Origin: Nephrocerus scutellatus
Taxonomy: Eukaryota; Arthropoda; Insecta; Diptera; Pipunculidae
Length of the DNA stretch: 64,000 bases
Direction: 5' to 3'
Assembly: GCA_947095585.1 (NCBI GenBank)
Contig: OX352763.1
Span: 29,871,462-29,935,461 of the forward strand
The notes below the pieces were generated by a model. It saw nothing but the letters and a program-made list of their open reading frames with translations, made no database searches and was not told the DNA's origin. A program made the position numbers and the translations under genes. Positions 45,801 through 56,379 of this stretch are shown piece by piece (position 1 is the stretch's first letter; the number at the start of each line of letters is the position of its first letter).

Positions 45801-46196
45801 GCCAGATCACCGATCTGATCTCGTAACTGAATGCTACAGGTTGGTTATAATAACCATTTCCAGATACATATCACAGCATAGGGTCTCCCGAAGTCTGTGG
45901 TTACAAAACGGCGTTCAATTATCTGCCTACTTACAAATTTAGAAACTCTGCAGAAAGAAAACTTTTGTTTCTAACAAGAGTCAATGAAAGGTAATGTGGC
46001 TCCTTTGGAAAAGCAAAAACTATCCTTTCTCGATTGGCTAATAATTCTACATAGATTGTATTAAATTAATAGAATATAAAACTATAGACTAATTTCATTT
46101 TAACTTGCAGCTCCTGCAGCTAAAATGGAACACTTCCAGGCTGCTTTGGGTCGGCGTAAGCAAGAACTTTTAGAAGCTCGTTTCATTGGAGCAAGG
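42806..46196 (+). CDS. tlk: 5' coding exons of Tousled-like kinase (partial gene)
   Basis: Exon a, 42806-42830: ATG CGA TTT ... ending in one base of a codon at a strong GTAAGT donor. Exon b, 46111-46196: after TTTTAACTTGCAG it begins with two bases that complete the codon to GCT, and ends at GTGAGT. Together they encode MRFVVHKKAPAAK, then MEHFQAALGRRKQ and ELLEARFIGAR. The RRxQELLEARFxG motif is the conserved N-terminal element I know from vertebrate TLK1/TLK2, nuclear S-phase kinases that phosphorylate Asf1. The coiled coils and kinase domain are not in the window, so the gene continues beyond it with an intron of at least 17.8 kb. The 3280-bp first intron is filled with LINE fragments. 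Alternatively translation starts at the Met in exon b (46125). Identity rests on a short motif plus matching splice phases. Confidence 0.6.
43206..44580 (+). mobile_element. non-LTR RT remnant, family X copy 1 (in tlk intron)
   Basis: Frames in order: SIEHSMEQTFIRTRAVARVL with KSAGPDGI; FHLSYSSGLFPRSWKTAFFQ and PIPKKGEPSSSSSYRPIAVT; ALDISKAFDRVWHQ near 43738; then 43873-44475 with GVPHGSVLSPTLFLIFINDL, HSFADDSTLS (catalytic ADD), LGMCVNDKLRWNDHIF and AKNAAKCLRFL. Several frameshifts. The normal GVPQGSVLSP reads GVPHGS. Copies 2 and 3 are at 49680-49755 and 53140-54175, all on the plus strand. CR1/Jockey-type. Confidence 0.78.
44470..44800 (-). mobile_element. non-LTR RT fragment, minus strand
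   Basis: Read on the minus strand: PEAEE-like start, LIVLAKERILDHHI, then HAYLKGRSTETTLHEVV and ATFLDIEAVFNKVPIET. The KGRSTETxLH and DIExxFNxV motifs are RT domain 2-3 of the LOA/R1-like family represented at 4376-5800. Confidence 0.65.
44880..45900 (+). mobile_element. non-LTR 3' part with RNase H, plus strand
   Basis: GLFDVNLFTVGSKMKNGG (normally TDGSK; the catalytic Asp is Val here), SIFQAEILTIRKA, then WVPWHSDIDGNKKADVLAKE at about 45390-45450 and a C-terminal cysteine-type end (FADLRELSDSQITDL at 45773-45820). Same family as the minus-strand RNase H at 36157-36435. Broken by frameshifts. Confidence 0.75.
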
Positions 46197-46314
46197 GTGA
46201 GTACCTAGGTTTTTTAAGTTTTGGAATTATGTCTTTCTACGAGTATATTAAATATTTGGGTATTGTGTTATTGATGCTGTATAAAATGTCACTGTAATTT
46301 AATAATCATGATAT

Positions 46315-46875
46315 TGTTGCGAAACTTAGGCTTTCGAGTTCGTAAAGCATTTTGCGAATAAAACACAGCACAAGTTTATTAAATTCTAAATTACAACTTT
46401 AATAAACAAACACTAAAAATAACAAAATTTCACAAATTACACTGGTACTTTTCTAAGTACACAACTATTCCTTCAGAGCTCTTCAAAGTTTCTGGTTGAA
46501 TTCAAAATAAGAACTGAACTTCTGCGGCAAAATTCCGTCTATTTATACTCATTGAAAAACTTCCAATCTTAATATACAGAAATATCCAGCAAAGAACCAG
46601 AACATTGTCGTACTTTCTCTTAAAAACAACTAACCATACTCATATCTAATAAGTCTTCTTCCAAAAATAAACTCCATGTACACACTTCAATATATCAGAC
46701 AAACCGTGTTGACATTTGACAGCACAAGTACATAATGGTGTAATCTGTCAAGTACAATGCCTAAAAGTATGCAGCTTCTTAATTCTTATTGCTCGTGTTC
46801 CATTATCGATCGGGGAACGCCTAGTACCATTTATACACCCATGGCGACATCTACTACCTACAACTTTTCGTAACA
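46315..46875 (-). mobile_element. solo LTR of a Gypsy-type retroelement
   Basis: On the minus strand it runs TGTTACGAAAAGTTGTAGG ... TTTCGCAACA, with TG/CA ends that are short inverted repeats. It has LTR signals in order: TATAAATAGACGG, then AGTTCAGTTCTTATT about 25 bp on as an initiator, and TTTTATTCGC/AATAAA-type sequence near the end. Length 561 bp. The flanks ATAT and ATTT are only an imperfect 4-bp duplication. No internal retroviral genes are present. It lies 118 bp after the tlk exon, antisense to it. Confidence 0.7.
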
Positions 46876-46899
46876 ATTTGTAAGTCTGGCATTATTAAA

Positions 46900-47110
46900 T
46901 GTTTCTTACCTTGGTTGAATGATGAGTGCCAAAAAGGAAGCCTACTAGGCTCCCGACTCCGCCAATTGAGCAAACCCTTCTTTATCGACCTGAAAGAGCT
47001 TTCAGAGTACACCAGTTATCACACAATTAGGTCTCCCGAATGTGGTTTCAAAACGGCGCACTCTTAACGCTTACTTGCAATATAATCGCCACTTACTACT
47101 TCGAATAATA
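46900..47110 (+). mobile_element. 3' tail fragment of the 44.9-kb LINE family
   Basis: Contains GAGCAAACCCTTCTTTATCG with a FFIDLKELSEY frame, and GGTTTCAAAACGGCGCACTC, matching 45755-45910 (FFADLRELSDSQ and GGTTACAAAACGGCGTTCAA). Confidence 0.6.
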
Positions 47111-47165
47111 GTGTCAACGAATTCCTGACCTGTTCTCGTGTGCAGTTTATTATTAGAGATGCGGT

Positions 47166-48440
47166 TGGGCCAAAAAATGTAAGATGTTTCCCAGACATCT
47201 ACTTATGACAGCAGATTCCATGTGATGTACCTGTACAGCAGTACGAATTCATTTGGTCTTTAAATTGATAGAGTTGTTTCTCTAAATTTTAAATAAAATT
47301 CCGAACGCAGCCTTTGCTTTCCCGATTCTACTACTGGTGTCTAGTTCCGTTCCACCCTCAATACTTCCAAGATAGTACTAGAAATTTTCTACTTTCTCTA
47401 CAGGTTGTCCCGAAGTTTTCATTTGGATTTCTCTTTCTCTACCCGTTGTCCAGAAATGTTCATTTGGATTGATAAGGAAGTTCCGAGGCTGATCCTTTTT
47501 TTCCCCGAATTAATATTCAGCCCAACGGTTCAGCTTCTCTCTTGTTGTCAATTGATGGAAATCCATGATCTTGTGGGAGAGTAAGCATACGTCCTCTGCA
47601 TAATCCAGGTGTTTAAGGTGTGTCTGTAAAAACCCTTAAATTACTCCATTTTCGCTCGACAAAGCTGCCTGCAGTACGCATCATTTATCCCCTATTGAAA
47701 AAGAATTGGTGACAGTATGGAGCCCTGTCTAACCCCACTGAATTTCAACATCCTCTGACAGTTTAGCTCTGTGTAGGCCATGACATTTGGACTCATTGTT
47801 TGTTGCCTTGATGATAGCAATCAATTTATCTGGGATGCCTCTTCAATTGCCTATTAACGCTGTCGAACTTCTTTTCAAAATCGATTAACAGCAAATGGAG
47901 TGGTGATCGAAAGTCAAATCACTGTTCAATGATTATCTGCACGGAGTTGATTTGACCTACACAGAAAGATCTAGAGCGATCCGGCCTGTTCGGCGTCGAG
48001 CGTGTTCTCAAGATGGTTTTTGATTCGATCGAGGATGATATTTTTGCCATTATCTTTTCAACAGCAGACTGCACAGAAATCCCTGCATAAGTTCTCATTT
48101 CTTCGGGAGCTTGATAATGATGCTTTCATTCGGATTCCCAGGCTCTCTCTATAAGTGGATGTAGTAGCTTGCTCGAAGTTCTTGTCGCTTCTCTTAAGAA
48201 CTCTGCGGGAATACCGTCAAGTCCTACCGCCTTGTTGGCCTTCAGTTGTATAATCGCGGTAATAATTTCTTCTCTACTGGGAGGTATGCGGTGCGGATTT
48301 GGGCTTTTGTTTTCTTGGGCGAGTAATTGGGCGTTGGGTGCACTTCACGGTGTAAAACCGTAGCAAAGCATTCTTTCCATCTTTGCTTGCCGGTCCTCAG
48401 TATCTTTCACTGAGCGTGAGCTCCTTGGTTATTCTGTAGA
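47166..48440 (-). mobile_element. non-LTR RT remnant, minus strand
   Basis: From 48300 downward on the minus strand: PPSREEIITAIIQLKANKAV with GLDGIPAEFLREA, then QINSVQIIIEQ, LLLIDFEKKFDSVNRQ near 47880-47850, a decayed palm, and finally TELDTSSRIGKAKAAFGIL near 47340-47280. The RIxKAKAAFGxL motif before a WxN pattern is the same 3' signature as in the remnant at 10776-11715, so it is the same broad clade. Dead. Confidence 0.7.
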
Positions 48441-49679
48441 AGATTCTGTAGGCGATCCCACCAGGAGCTCGGTCTTAGAGTGGTAAAAGTGTAAGAGGGG
48501 CGAATGAGAGTGATGCAATTAGCGCAGCTTATTCGGCTCTCAAAAAGGAAAAGGAAAGCGTGGTCACGCAGGTCAAACGAGAGCGGTGTAATTCGCGCTG
48601 TTCATTTGACGATCAGAAAATTATTTTAATTCCTATGGAACTTTGAAAGAACGGAAAGTTTGGTAGGTCGACGGGCTAATTTGAGCAAAGCAAAGTTTGA
48701 TTAAAAATTGGTACAGAATCGACTCCTAGTTCGAGTGAACAGAGTAATTAACTAGTTCTATGGCAGTGAAATAGGTATACTTGCACTAGCGCCTTGTTGG
48801 TGAAATCGGTATCTTCTTTCTTTCTTTCCTTTACTCCGCGGGCGAGCATAGGGCTTCTACAAACGCCCGCCAACGAACTCGATTTAACGTCTGAGGTTCA
48901 AGAGAGGCCACTCGGTCCCCTGGGATCTTGCTTCCTTTTCTATTTTAAATTCGATACGTATCCGAGGGCTTGTATTAGTTTCAAGGTCGATTGGGCACCG
49001 AAATCGTTCACTTGATTTGGCAGAGTTTCCAGTGACGCGACGTGGACGCATAAGATAGGAGTTATGATGCGAGAGGCTAAAGACTGTCTATAATCGCCTC
49101 ATCATCACTTCACCGTTTGTCACCGAAGTCGGTGGTATACTTCCACACTTTCACTGAAGTTTTTAGCTTCGTAACGTTATTTATTTTAGAAAACCAGATG
49201 GGAATCATGTCGGTATGAAAAATGGATCTTGTTGGATGTAAATGTTTAGACACCGTAATTCCGTTCCCACTCATTGGTGTCAGCAAGTCTAGTCTGACCT
49301 TTTGTTTTACTTCTCTGGTGTTGTTTAGCTTATACAGCTTTAAAAAATATGGTTTTTGTTTTTTCCCATTGGTCGTGTGGTCGTATTTGAACCGGCTATG
49401 CTGGGTATCAGTCATTCGGATGCCGTCCAGGCGTTTTTACCGATTGTGCCATTCGGTTGTACATTGATGTAATGCTCAACTCGGTATATTAGTCTAGTCG
49501 TATGGTATGTGACGATTTTACTTATTTGTACAATGACTAGCTTCGTTACAAGGTGGTCTCCTAATTGTTCGCGCACTGAGGGATCTCTGTGTATTAAACT
49601 TGGTGTTTTCATTTGATCACCGAACTGCAGCTGTGCGTCGTCATACGGTAGCTACCATCAGAGGGTGGTCCCGAACGAT
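48441..49679. other. unassigned stretch, probably decayed repeat
   Basis: GC content is higher than in the flanking AT-rich DNA and there are CTTTCTTTCTTTC runs near 48812, but no protein motif was recognised in either strand. Possibly the 5' part of one of the adjacent retroelements. Confidence 0.35.
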
Positions 49680-49755
49680 TCCCATGTCTAGCCCATACCA
49701 AAAAAAGGCGAGCCGTCGTCTCCCTTTTCGTACCGACCCATGGCACTTACATAGC
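49680..49755 (+). mobile_element. short fragment of RT family X (copy 2)
   Basis: AGCCCATACCAAAAAAAGGC, GAGCCGTCGTCTCCCTTTTC and GTACCGACCCATGGCACTTA match positions about 43490-43550 and 53507-53570 closely (the PIPKKGEPS region). Confidence 0.75.
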
Positions 49756-50067
49756 TCCTCTTCTGTTTCGGACGTCTTTGAAGACAGCTAAGCTAAGATC
49801 TTAGCTAAGTTGTAATGCACAACGGGCCTTAAGCTCTGAACATAAATCTTCAACGAAGTACCTGTCTGTTAAATTATTGCGCCTTACTAATAATGAACAC
49901 TTGTGAGGACTTTTAAAAGTGGCGTTTGATTTCGGAAAATGTGCGGAGGTTGTTTTTAATGTGCGCACTAAATTGGTTATATGGCGCATTTGTCTTTAAT
50001 TTTAAAGGCGTTGGCCTTTGCTCTTTGATTAACATGAAATTGGAGTAGAAAAAAGGGTGAGATAGTC

Positions 50068-50069
<2 letters not shown>

Positions 50070-50125
<56 letters not shown>

Positions 50126-50127
50126 AG
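50070..50127 (+). repeat. (GA)n microsatellite
   Basis: About 22 uninterrupted GA dinucleotides followed by GGGAGAGGGAGAG. The reverse-strand Leu-Ser frame across it is an artefact. Confidence 0.95.
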
Positions 50128-52321
50128 AACCAAAACGAAGCACACAGCGCGACTGTGAGGAGAAGCGTAACATATTTAAAATACATATTTAAGGACGACC
50201 AGATGAGAAGACGTCCCGGGATCGGGAGTTGCATGAAAAATCAATATCCCATTGTTGAGTGGCTGTTTTTTTATTTTCTCTATTCTCAGTTAGGTTTTGA
50301 AAGTAAGTAATGGAATTGGAAGTGGAAAGCATAACAGAAGTCTAGAAACTTTGACTGCATATAAATGTGTGGGCAGTTCTTTTTCGAAACTATTCCTATT
50401 CCTTACACTCATCCAATAATGTACATACCCCCAACATGAGTAACTGTTACATCACTTTTCATATTAAGTGGCTAGACTGCTAATGCCAGTCTGTGCCACC
50501 CTTGACACGACCCTTGGCGCACTTCATGAGGTGGTGTGTGAAGATTAGGAACACTGCTGCGACGATGATGACGGATGAGAGCCGTGCATACATCCAATGT
50601 TAACTTTTTTCTGGATACTCTCTCTTAAATTACCAACAAACATTTATTTCGACAGCGGCTGGAATTGTGCACGAATGTTTCTGAGTGGGTGGGTGGAAAG
50701 TATGGTATGGTATGGTATGGAAAGTAGGTATGAAAAGTATGAGAACATCAGAGATTGTTCGTTTTTCCCAGGGATGACTGCAGTAGTGTCGGAGTACCAT
50801 AAATTAGGTTATTACTAAATTCACACAGAGGTACAGGAATTTTTATTTGCGACCACCGTCAAGGGAAAGAGGCATTTTGACAAATTCCCAGGGAAACAGC
50901 AGGCAATCAGAAGAACCAACTCGTTGTCGTTATCCGTAAATTGGATTTAATTTGAACGGAAAAGTGGAATTGGTTCAGATGTTTTGAAGAGTGATTTATG
51001 CAATGCATCTTTAGAGGTGTGTCTCTGCTCACACAAGCAGATGGAAGAGACTGGTGCATTTGTGCAAATAAACCGGGACATTGTCCAGCATTACATTCAT
51101 TGCATTTTTCTCTCTAGAAATTGTTCCCACCGGGACCGGGACACTAAATGCACTGAACCAGCTGGCATAGTGAATGTCATATATTGAATATGGAATGTCT
51201 TCTTCCCTCCCGATGTCTGTGGGTTTGTGTGTGTATTTTTCTGCAAGTGCGTGCGCCACTTTTGCGGACTGCATTTATGGCGAGGCATATTCAGAAAAGC
51301 AACACTCCTTTAGGTTGGATTGGTATGCGTCTGATCCCAGCAGAGAGGAGTTATTCAGGAAACTACACAGTGGGTAGTTTGTGAATGCAAAGTGTTTTGT
51401 CCTCCTATTGGAACGTACGAAATGCACTCACGTTGCGTGTATGAGAAATATGCATTCGCCTTTTTTTAGAAATCAATTTCTCCCAGCCAAACTGGAGGAC
51501 ATGACATCGGCTCGAAATTGCGAAAGGTGGTGGAGAGAGATTTTTTTCCGGGCATCCAGAAACGGACCTCGATTGTAGATCCTGATGATTTCTTCAGCGC
51601 AGAACCAAAAACGCAGTTATTTCCTCATAAAGTGAAAAAGAGACAACAACAACAACAACATTTACACGCGCAATTCTTTGGTCCGCGCTGAATGTTTTTG
51701 CAGAAAGGAATCACTTGCATGTCCTTTCTTCTTTCCTTAAACCGTATAACTATATCCGGGACATCCATCCATAGTATATGCTCGGGCGGGTGGTTTGTGG
51801 CAAATACTCGGTACCTTCACTCTTAATGAGAATAGTACATATATGGCTAGCATCCATGTTGTTTTTGCTATGAGTGTGATGATTTTTCGCTTCAAAACCT
51901 CCGAGAAGTAAAAGAGTTGAGTTGACTTTGTCCCTCGTGCAAAAATTGGATAGGTGTTAGCTGTGAGGGGGCTTTGTTCCAAAATCGATGCAACGAGTCT
52001 TCTTTACAACCCATCTGCTGCTAGTGGTAGGTGGGAATGGTGGATTTTTCATTTGTACATACACCGAACAGACCGTGGAAAAGAACTCGAAAAGGATTCT
52101 TTTTTGTAACTACATTATGCATATAAGCTGACCAAAGTCCCAGCATCCATCTTTATTTTTAAATAGAATTTCGTTATAGCTCACTTACCTCTTCTGGAAG
52201 CTTAGATTGACAAAAAAAGGCTAAATTGCAGTATAACCTGCATTGGATTTGGCGTTCCAGACACCCCTTCCCTGAAATCCCTCATTGTACACTCTCTGAA
52301 AATCGCATTTTTTCTTGGCGG
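50128..52321. other. non-repeat, non-coding stretch within the presumed tlk intron
   Basis: Little repeat content and moderate GC. TATGG repeats four times at 50701-50720 and (CAA)n lies at 51643-51660. No exon is supportable. Candidate site for intronic regulatory DNA, by absence of repeats only. Confidence 0.35.
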
Positions 52322-52852
52322 TCACCCCCCGTTTTAGTAGGAGGGGCTGTCAAAGTTTTGTTTTTTTTTCTTCAGAAAAATCCATTGTCGCAAGTAATTT
52401 GAAGGAGGTTTGGGGGTTAAATGGTACCATATAAAAGGTAATAAAAATACCTTCCATTTAAAAAAAAAAGTCTTTTATATAAAAGGTAAAAAAGAGGCGT
52501 GCTTAAAAGTGTGCGGGCGCATAGTATTTTACAGTGTGCCTATATTTGTAATGCCACGCCCATAAAAACAGTAGCACCATGCAGAACTAATTTTTACAGT
52601 TCTTTTTTTACCAATATTTAGGCCCGCCCACTTTTAAGCACGCCTATTTTTTACCTTTTATATAAAAGACAGTTTTTTGACTCTACTACTGCCGAAGGTG
52701 GCTCGATTGGCCTAACTTCTTTAAAATGGAAGGTATTTTTATTACCTTTTATATGGTACCAGTTAACCCCTAAACATCCTTCAAATCCATTGGGAAAATG
52801 GATTTTTCTAAAAAAGTTTGTATGGCCCTCCTACAAAAACGGGGCGTGGGGG
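52322..52852. mobile_element. ~530-bp near-perfect palindrome
   Basis: The centre is near 52590. The left arm has GTTTTAGTAGGAGGGG, GGTACCATATAAAAGGTAAT at 52423 and GGCGTGCTTAAAAGTGTGCG; the right arm repeats these in inverse, for example ATTACCTTTTATATGGTACC ending at 52760 and CCGCCCACTTTTAAGCACGC. Same word family as 33410-34510 and 39300-40580. Non-coding. Confidence 0.85.
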
Positions 52853-53049
52853 CAGAAACGCCCAAAAAAAAATCCTATTTACGGGAATTCATTGATTGTT
52901 TTTCCTTAATTTCATATTTGACAGTTGACAACCTCACTCATAACAGAAGAATGATTTTTCAAAAGGTTGAATGATATTCCAATAATCGAAAAAAAAACTG
53001 TACGAGCTGCTTTTATTTATTAAACTTTGTTTTATAACTCTCATTAAAG

Positions 53050-53095
53050 TACGAGCGGTGATCAATAAGTACCCGTAAGTTTGAAAACAGGTGTT
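53050..53095 (+). repeat. possible mariner-type terminal repeat, single end
   Basis: TACGAGCGGTGATCAATAAG and TACCCGTAAGTTTGAAAAC resemble the CGAGGTG-CAAAAAGTA ends of some mariner elements, and TA precedes it. No second end or transposase was found; it is cut off by the LINE that follows. Confidence 0.3.
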
Positions 53096-53139
53096 GTTGC
53101 TGAGGAAAGTTGACATAGGTAGTCAAAATGTTGTCATTC

Positions 53140-54175
53140 GTGACCCAAAAATAGAGCCTCGTCGTCAATTTCTACGCTTATTTATAATGACATTCCAGTT
53201 GTCAGCTCTAAGGACAAGGCTAATCTGTTTGCTGTGCATTTTGCAGTTAGTTCCAAACTTCCAGATTGTGCATTGTTGCCACCTGCATCTCAGAGTATTG
53301 AACACTCTATGGGACAGATCTTCATTCGTACTCGTGCAGTTGCTAGAGTTTTAAACGATCTCAACACTCACGAATCCGCTGGGCCAAATGGTATTTCCCC
53401 ATTAGTTCTAAAGAAGTGTTCTTCCAAGCTGGCATTACCATTGCCTAAGTTTTTCCATCTATCCTATTCTTCTGGATTCTTCCCGAGAAGTTCGAAATTA
53501 GCCTTTGTCCAGCCCATACCAAAAAAAGGGCGAGCCGTCGTCTCCTTCTTCGTACCGACTCATAACACTTACCTCCATTTCCAAGGTCATGAAAACACTG
53601 ATCCATTTTCAGCTCATGAAATATCTTGAAACCAATGAAATCCTTAGTGACCGGCAGTACGAATTTCTTGGGCAAGGTTCTGGTGATTTGATAGTAGATC
53701 TCACCGAACAGTGGAATTGGTCTTTGCATAAATTTGGTGTGAGCAAAGCTATTGCACTCGATATTTCCAAGGCATATGACAGTTGGGCAGCTAGCACTTT
53801 TGTCCAAAATTCGTTTAAAAGAAAAACTGTTTCACTGGATAAGAAGCTATCTTTTGGAACGCTCAATTTAAGCTGTATTAGACGGTTTCAGGTATAAAGT
53901 ACATCACACAAACTCTGGCGTTCCGCAGGGCTCTGTTTTGTCTCCTACACTCTTTCTCATTTTTATTAATGATCTCTTGTCCATTACTTCTAATCCAATT
54001 CACTCTTTCGCTGATGACAGCACTCTCAGCTTCTCATATAAGTTTGAGATACGTGCCTCCACTTCTCATGTGGAACTCAAACAACTACGTATGTTGAGCG
54101 CGTCAATTCCGACCTGGAGAGCATAATAAAATGGGGAGAAAACAATCGAGTAAAATTTAATGCTGTCTGCTGTCG
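53140..54175 (+). mobile_element. non-LTR RT remnant, family X copy 3
   Basis: SIEHSMGQIFIRTRAVARVL, ESAGPNGISPLVLKKC, FHLSYSSGFFPRS, then IALDISKAYDS, and in 53938-54126 SPTLFLIFINDLLSITSNPI with HSFADDSTLSFSYKF. Same order as 43206-44580 but truncated after the palm. Frameshifts at about 53560 and 53890, and the FDRVWH motif is damaged. Confidence 0.78.
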
Positions 54176-54486
54176 TCTCAAATCTCGTTTTTGAGGTCTA
54201 TTTTTACCTCTTTCAGCACGACCTAGAGGGCTGAAATTTTTTGAGCGGCTCAATGACAGGGCCCATTTTTTGGCGCGTGTCGCAAGTGTGGCACGTGTGG
54301 CGCGTGTGAAGCGTGTAAAAAGGAAAATTCTTTAAAACAGCTCCGACATCAAAAACAGATATTTTGGCTATCATTACCAAATAATAAACGACTGTGTGGT
54401 CTGTTTCGATAAATATATAAAAGTTTGTACCCGAAAAATGAAGTTTTTTACATTTACTTGTTTCTACTCCTTTTCCTTAACTCCCA

Positions 54487-54553
54487 AACTGTGCCAAGCA
54501 TATAGCCGAGCATTATAAGGGTGCGAACCCCTTTAAGCGTGCGCGAATTTTAT
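54487..54553 (-). repeat. dispersed module (ATACTCGGCTATATGCTTGG), inverted copy 3
   Basis: On the minus strand it reads CGCACGCTTAAAGGGGTTCG, CACCCTTATAATGCTCGGCT, ATATGCTTGGCACAG, the same as the start of the module at 31437. Confidence 0.65.
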
Positions 54554-54559
54554 AAAAAA

Positions 54560-55117
54560 AAACTAGCTGTTCCCGGGCGCTTTGCTACCCGCCCACTGAC
54601 GCCACGGCCACTTACACCCGCGTTTCCCGGCTGCCCCATCCCACTGACCTCCCGCCCACTGACCACCCACCCATTGACTTCATACTCATTGACCCACCGC
54701 CCACTGACTCACCGCCCACTGAACTCACATCCACTGACCACTGGCCCACTGACGCCACGTCCACTTTACCACAATAACTAACCAACTCATCAATCCAGAA
54801 AACTATAGAATCGACACTTATACAGGCAAAAAATGTTCACTTGTTCGAATATTCTTTATATGAAGATTTTATACAGGGAAAACTACATTTTCCACCCCAG
54901 CGCCACCTATCGGGTCCAAATTTTGTCAACTACTTTCTTTTTATTTAAATATTATATGGTGTAAATTTGAGCCACCTAGCGGGGCTGAATTCACCTTTTA
55001 AACCTTTTCTGGGCTTCCACAAATAATTTAAGACCAAAATTAGCCAAATCGGTTCAGCCGTTCTCGAGTTTTAGCCAGTCTAACGCACAGCAATTGATTT
55101 TTATATATACAGATATG
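54560..55117 (+). mobile_element. SINE/RTE-tail-like unit with internal minisatellite
   Basis: It starts AACTAGCTGTTCCCGGGCGC and ends AATCGGTTCAGCCGTTCTCG, AGTTTTAGCCAGTCTAACGC, ATTTTTATATATACAGAT, a 5' and 3' pair seen in many arthropod short elements of the RTE/SINE type. Within it 54588-54770 is a minisatellite of CGCCCACTGACTCAC-like units (about 15 bp). A CAGCGCCACCTATCGGGTCC word links it to the array at 56380-57130. Confidence 0.5.
54588..54770 (+). repeat. ~15-bp CCCACTGAC minisatellite
   Basis: About a dozen units around the core CCCACTGAC. It yields a RPLTxRPLTxHPLT frame, which reflects the repeat, not a gene. Confidence 0.85.
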
Positions 55118-56379
55118 GCGCTAAGCTTTGAAATGAATGTGAGTACAGTCCATATTTTGGAGATACGAAAGTTGTTTATTGCGTCGCCATCGATAGAATC
55201 CTAAAAAAGACGACTATACGAGTAATATGTAACGTAATATTCAACAAAGTTAACATAATTGCGTAGATTTAAATCTTTTGGATCAATTCGCTGTTGGCCG
55301 ACCATGCGGGAATAAAAAAAATAGTTCATCCAAATATAGAAAATGATTCATTAAATGACAAAAACACAAACAAGTCAGATTCCTGCATTATAAAAAAAAT
55401 TTAAACTTAGAAATCGTTAAGACACGAATTAGTTTTATCAATGGTGGCAGGCAGCAGCAAAGGGACAGAAAACAAACAAAAACCATGTTCAACCATAATT
55501 CGTTATGTATGATTGTACTTGGCCGAATAGCAATTAATATAGCGATTTTTTTATTCTTAATTTTTTTATTTATTTATTGACGAAAGTCCATGGCAAGGAG
55601 AAACTGAATTCGAGTGACATTGAGGCCTACGATGTAATGGAACAACACAAAATGTTAATAACAACGTAAACTGCGAATTATTATTGATGTCAATGCCAAA
55701 ATGGATGGATGATGACAAGTAAATTCACGTTATATGACAATATTTGTGATTTTGGGTGGTGTGGTTTTTTTTTCATTATGTTATAGGAATGGTGACGTTT
55801 TTGTTAAGCTAATAAAATGCACAAAATATGGTTTGTATGTACATACGAGTATAAATAAAGCAGTTCAACTTGCTTATGTGATTTAGATGTTTTGTTAATG
55901 TTTCTGTCAGAAGAGGTATGGGATGTATTAAATATCGCCTGTAGGAGTTGCTTACAGCGCATTCGATTGACTGGGTACAGTGAAGGTTTGGTGTCCCATT
56001 TCTACAGCGTTCTCTGATTTTTGCCGACATGCGATATTACTGTATACAAATCGCCATCTGATTCGTCTAAACTGCTGCTGTGCTGCTGAAATGGATCCGA
56101 TCGAAATTGTAACGAAGCTAGTCATAATGTACATGACTAGCATCGTCACACACCAAACGAGTAGGTCAATATATGTACCTAGTTTAGCGTCACATAAACA
56201 CGCAACCAAATGATACAATTAGTAAGAATACTATACGGCATACGGCTAACACCTAGCATTTACCGGTTCAAATTCCCACTTGGGCAAGATATATCATTAT
56301 ATAGAGATCAACATAAATACACATTTTTGTTAATATCTCGACTCTAACGCCTTATACTGGATCCAAAAAAAAAAAACTT
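55118..56379. other. non-genic stretch
   Basis: No supportable gene. Positions 55590-55672 hold a 27-codon coding-like frame (GKEKLNSSDIEAYDVMEQHK) without clear splice sites. GCTAGTCATAATGTACATGA with CTAGC at about 56118-56142 is an imperfect palindrome partly repeated near 49530. Confidence 0.4.

Noticed and set aside
54521..54781. Pro-Leu-Thr repeat protein frame
   Set aside because: It is the translation of a 15-bp minisatellite within a short mobile element.
55590..55672. Coding-like 27-codon frame (GKEKLNSSDIEAYDVMEQHK)
   Set aside because: Considered as a tlk exon, but no convincing acceptor or donor and no family motif.
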